From: DATBVX01 sp963695985
GTDB taxonomy: Bacteria > Pseudomonadota > Gammaproteobacteria > Steroidobacterales > Steroidobacteraceae
Length of the DNA: 64,000 bases
Direction of reading: 5' to 3'
NCBI GenBank assembly: GCA_963695985.1
Contig: CAVOIC010000012.1
Location: 186,001 to 250,000, forward strand
The notes under the pieces were generated by a model. It was not told where the DNA came from and made no database searches. It was given only the letters and a program-made list of their open reading frames with translations. A program made the translations under genes and the position numbers. Below are positions 61,028 to 64,000 of this stretch, in pieces. The stretch's first letter is position 1; the number at the start of each line of letters is the position of its first letter.

Positions 61028-62386
61028 ATGATCCTATCAATCGTATTGGTTTTGCTGATCGCCGGTACCCTCCTGTTCCACTTCCTAAGCCCGTGGTTTT
61101 TCACACCGATCGCGTCCAATTGGGTAGCGATGGACCGCACGATCAGCATCACGTTCTGGGTCACGGGGTTCGTCTTCGTTGCCGTCAATTTGTTTATGGC
61201 TTATTGCGTGATCCGCTACCGTCATCGCAAGGAGAGCCGGGCGGCGTACCAACCCGAGAACAAGACGCTGGAATGGTGGCTCACCGGATTAACCACGGTG
61301 GGCGTCGCCTCCATGTTGGGCCCGGGCTTGTTTGTATGGGCGGATTTCGTCCACGTCCCGGCAGAGGCGGCGGTCTTTGAGGTCGTGGGCCAGCAGTGGC
61401 ACTGGCGCTTTCGCTTTCCCGGGAAGGACGGCAAGCTAGGTACCGTCGATACCCGGCACGTCAGCGACAAGAATCCGTTTGGCATGAATCCGGATGATCC
61501 CGACGGACGGGACGACGTGCTGATATCAAGCCCGGAGGTGCATCTCCCCCTCGGCAGACCGGTCAAGGCGCTGCTCCGCTCCGTAGACGTCCTGCACGAC
61601 TTCGCTGTACCGCAGTTCCGAGCCAAGATGGATCTGGTGCCGGGCTCGGTCACGTATATCTGGTTCACCCCGACGCGAACCGGGAAATTCGACATCCTCT
61701 GCAACGAATTATGTGGTGTCGGGCACTTCGCCATGCGTGGCAAGGTGATAGTGGAGGAAGAGAGCGCGTTTCAGGCGTGGCTAAGCGGCCATCCGACGTT
61801 CGCACAAACGTCAGCGCGGGCAGCCGGTGATGCTGCCGCAGGCCAACAACTCTATGCAGTGTGTGCTGCCTGTCATGGCTTGCAAGCGGAGGGGAATCCT
61901 CTGCAGCATGCGCCTAAATTGAGTGGGCAGGGAGACTGGTACGTGCAACGGCAATTGAAATACTTCAAGCAAGGTGTCCGGGGGACACACGACAAGGATG
62001 TCTTTGGAAAGATGATGGCGCCGATGGCCGCGACGCTGGTTGATGACACCGCCATCGATAATGTCAGCGCTTATATCAAGACGCTGCCGGATAACCCTGC
62101 TCCCGCCACGGTGAAGGGCAATGCGAACAACGGTCAGAAGCTTTTTACAAGCACCTGTGGAGCCTGTCACGGACCTGATGGGCGGGGCCTGCAGGCGACG
62201 AATGCCCCCGCGCTGAACGGTATGAGCGATTGGTACTTGGTCACTCAACTGAAAAATTTCGAACAGGGTGTTCGCGGCACTCATCCGCAAGACATGTACG
62301 GACCCCAGATGGCATTGATGGCCGCAATTCTGGTAGACAGCCAGGCAATCAATGACCTCGTTGCCTACATCGATACCCTTCGCTGA
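61028..62386 (+). CDS. Diheme cytochrome c oxidase subunit II (second oxidase)
   Basis: 452 residues. N-terminal hydrophobic segment, a further helix pair, then the CuA domain with H190, C225, C229, H233 and M236 (CNELCGVGHFAM). Two cytochrome c domains are fused at the C-terminus, with haem motifs at C279-C282-H283 and C377-C380-H381. The fusion lets the enzyme take electrons without a soluble cytochrome. Subunit I of the same enzyme follows by 16 bases. Confidence 0.92.
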   Translation: MILSIVLVLLIAGTLLFHFLSPWFFTPIASNWVAMDRTISITFWVTGFVFVAVNLFMAYCVIRYRHRKESRAAYQPENKTLEWWLTGLTTVGVASMLGPGLFVWADFVHVPAEAAVFEVVGQQWHWRFRFPGKDGKLGTVDTRHVSDKNPFGMNPDDPDGRDDVLISSPEVHLPLGRPVKALLRSVDVLHDFAVPQFRAKMDLVPGSVTYIWFTPTRTGKFDILCNELCGVGHFAMRGKVIVEEESAFQAWLSGHPTFAQTSARAAGDAAAGQQLYAVCAACHGLQAEGNPLQHAPKLSGQGDWYVQRQLKYFKQGVRGTHDKDVFGKMMAPMAATLVDDTAIDNVSAYIKTLPDNPAPATVKGNANNGQKLFTSTCGACHGPDGRGLQATNAPALNGMSDWYLVTQLKNFEQGVRGTHPQDMYGPQMALMAAILVDSQAINDLVAYIDTLR

Positions 62387-62402
62387 ACAGCAGGAAACTT
62401 CC

Positions 62403-64000
62403 ATGTCTTACGTTGCGCATGACGAAACCTTTTTTGTTCCACCTGCGGAAGTCGAAGAGGTGGAGCTCTATCATCCGAAGACTTTCGTAGGGAAGTACAT
62501 CTGGAGCCAAGACGCTAAAGTCATCGCCGTCCAGTACGCGATCACCGCGATCGGGATAGGGTTGGTGGCGTTGGTGTTGTCCTGGTTGATGCGGCTGCAG
62601 CTGGGGTTCCCGCACAGCTTCTCCTTCATCGACCCAAGCAACTACCTTCAGTTTGTCACCCTGCACGGCATGATCATGGTGATCTACCTGCTCACTGCGC
62701 TGTTCCTGGGGGGGTTTGGCAACTACCTCATCCCGCTGATGGTCGGCGCCCGCGACATGGTTTTCCCCTACGTCAACATGGTGAGTTACTGGGTCTATCT
62801 GTTCGCCGTGTTATTGCTGGTGGCGAGTTTCTTCGTGCCCGGCGGGCCCGCGGGCGCCGGCTGGACCCTGTACCCGCCGCAGGCAATCCTCCAGGGCACT
62901 CCGGGCGCGAACGGGGGCATTGTTTTGATGCTCGTTTCCCTGGCGTTCTTCATCATTGGCTTCACCATGGGCGGTTTGAACTATGTGGTGACGGTGTTGC
63001 AGGCGCGCACGCGAGGGATGACGATGATGCGACTGCCCTTGACGGTATGGGGCATTTTTATGGCCACCATCCTGGCGCTGCTGGCCTTTCCAGCCCTGTT
63101 CGTCAGCGCCATCATGATGACGTTGGACCTGACACTGGGCACGAGTTTCTTCATGCCTGCCATCGTCTCGATGGGACAACAGCGTGGGTACGAGGGCGGC
63201 AGTCCGTTATTGTTTCAACACCTGTTCTGGTTTTTCGGTCATCCCGAGGTCTACATCGTCGCCCTGCCGGCATTCGGCATCGTGTCCGACCTGATCAGCG
63301 TCCACGCCAGAAAAAACATCTTTGGCTATCGGATGATGGTCTGGGCGATTCTGGCCATCGGCGCGCTCAGTTTTCTGGTGTGGGCGCACCACATGTACGT
63401 CAGCGGGATGAACCCGTACTTCGGCTTCTTTTTCGCTACCACCACTCTCATCATCGCGATTCCCACGGCCATCAAGGTCTACAACTGGGTCCTGACGCTG
63501 TGGCGCGGCAACATCCACCTCACCGTCCCCATGCTGTTTGCCATCGGGTTCATCTTTGCGTTCATACATGGCGGGTTAACCGGCCTGTTCCTCGGTAACG
63601 CGACCGTGAGCGTACCGCTTTCGGACACCATGTTCGTGGTCGCGCACTTCCACATGGTGATGGCCGTGGCACCCATCATGGTTGTGTTCGGGGCGATCTA
63701 CCACTGGTACCCGAAGATCACCGGGCGAATGCTGAACGATACCTTGGGAAGATTTCACTTCTGGGCCACCTTCCTCGGGACCTATGCCATCTACCTTCCG
63801 ATGCACTACCTGGGTTTCCTGGGCGTGCCGCGCCGGTATTACGCAATCGCAGGCACGGACTTTATCCCCGCAATCGGCACAGTCCTTGAACGCGGGTATC
63901 ACCATCGCCGCGTTGATCGTAGGCGCCTTCCAACTGGTGTTCTTGTACAACCTGATCTGGAGTTACTTCAAAGGCAAGCCAGCGGGTGGCAACCCCTGGC
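62403..64000 (+). CDS. Haem-copper oxidase subunit I (second oxidase), frameshifted and cut by the window edge
   Basis: An A1-type subunit I from ATG 62403 (AGGA upstream). Ligand motifs are in FVTLHGMIMVI, FFGHPEVYIV, WAHHMY and VVAHFHMVM. After FIPA the frame changes: the +1-shifted reading gives the expected last-helix sequence SAQSLNAGITIAALIVG. The sequence CCCC at 63866-63869 would restore the frame with three C. This is either a sequencing error or a real mutation. The gene runs off the right edge, so its true end is not seen. Confidence 0.85.
   Translation, partial: MSYVAHDETFFVPPAEVEEVELYHPKTFVGKYIWSQDAKVIAVQYAITAIGIGLVALVLSWLMRLQLGFPHSFSFIDPSNYLQFVTLHGMIMVIYLLTALFLGGFGNYLIPLMVGARDMVFPYVNMVSYWVYLFAVLLLVASFFVPGGPAGAGWTLYPPQAILQGTPGANGGIVLMLVSLAFFIIGFTMGGLNYVVTVLQARTRGMTMMRLPLTVWGIFMATILALLAFPALFVSAIMMTLDLTLGTSFFMPAIVSMGQQRGYEGGSPLLFQHLFWFFGHPEVYIVALPAFGIVSDLISVHARKNIFGYRMMVWAILAIGALSFLVWAHHMYVSGMNPYFGFFFATTTLIIAIPTAIKVYNWVLTLWRGNIHLTVPMLFAIGFIFAFIHGGLTGLFLGNATVSVPLSDTMFVVAHFHMVMAVAPIMVVFGAIYHWYPKITGRMLNDTLGRFHFWATFLGTYAIYLPMHYLGFLGVPRRYYAIAGTDFIPAIGTVLERGYHHRRVDRRRLPTGVLVQPDLELLQRQASGWQPL

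Overview
The window looks like one continuous stretch of chromosome from a GC-rich gammaproteobacterium, most like the Xanthomonadales/Nevskiales/Steroidobacteraceae side of the class. Three things point there: the housekeeping gene orders (pilMNOPQ-aroK-aroB; yicC-gmk-rpoZ-spoT-ridA-recG-ubiA; comF divergent from bioB-F-C-D; DUF2244-coxB-ctaD-ctaG-ctaE), the GC-rich codon use, and the many GTG/TTG starts with ATGA, GTGA or TTGA gene overlaps. The lineage call is inference from gene order and protein texture. No rRNA, tRNA, CRISPR array, insertion sequence or prophage was seen.

1-20 kb is mostly accessory. It holds a receiver-TM-TonB fusion protein; a LytS/LytTR two-component pair that overlaps or abuts the gene of a Tat-exported molybdopterin dehydrogenase; a Tat-signalled aldo/keto reductase coupled to a TlcC-like transporter; oligopeptidase B; a MATE exporter; a CPA1 antiporter; DedA; a Tat-signalled class V aminotransferase divergent from a TetR regulator with clear palindromic operators; a TRIC-type channel; a GFA-family protein; and a solitary two-[2Fe-2S] subunit.

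20-40 kb runs from an NlpC/P60 lipoprotein and the AmmeMemoRadiSam trio (amrS divergent from amrBA) into a long leftward block pilMNOPQ-aroK-aroB-dgt-pyrF (type IV pilus inner-membrane platform and secretin, shikimate and pyrimidine steps, dNTP control). Next come PBP1A with a small nucleotidyltransferase-like gene, citrate synthase, an M48 lipoprotein protease and ribosomal protein L31. A 459-base gap upstream of rpmE carries two inverted DnaA-box-like sites.

39-55 kb is core metabolism and stress control: hemW, rdgB, rph and a PP2C phosphatase read leftward; yicC, gmk, rpoZ, spoT, ridA, recG and ubiA read rightward; then comF and the biotin operon bioBFCD, without bioA or bioH.

55-64 kb holds two haem-copper oxidases. 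The first is a standard aa3-type operon with DUF2244, a 40-residue one-helix gene and the Cox11 copper chaperone. The second begins after a c5-like cytochrome and a divergent SCO gene: its subunit II carries two C-terminal haem-c domains, and its subunit I runs off the right edge after an apparent one-base frameshift. Base composition falls visibly in this last segment, which may have been acquired separately.
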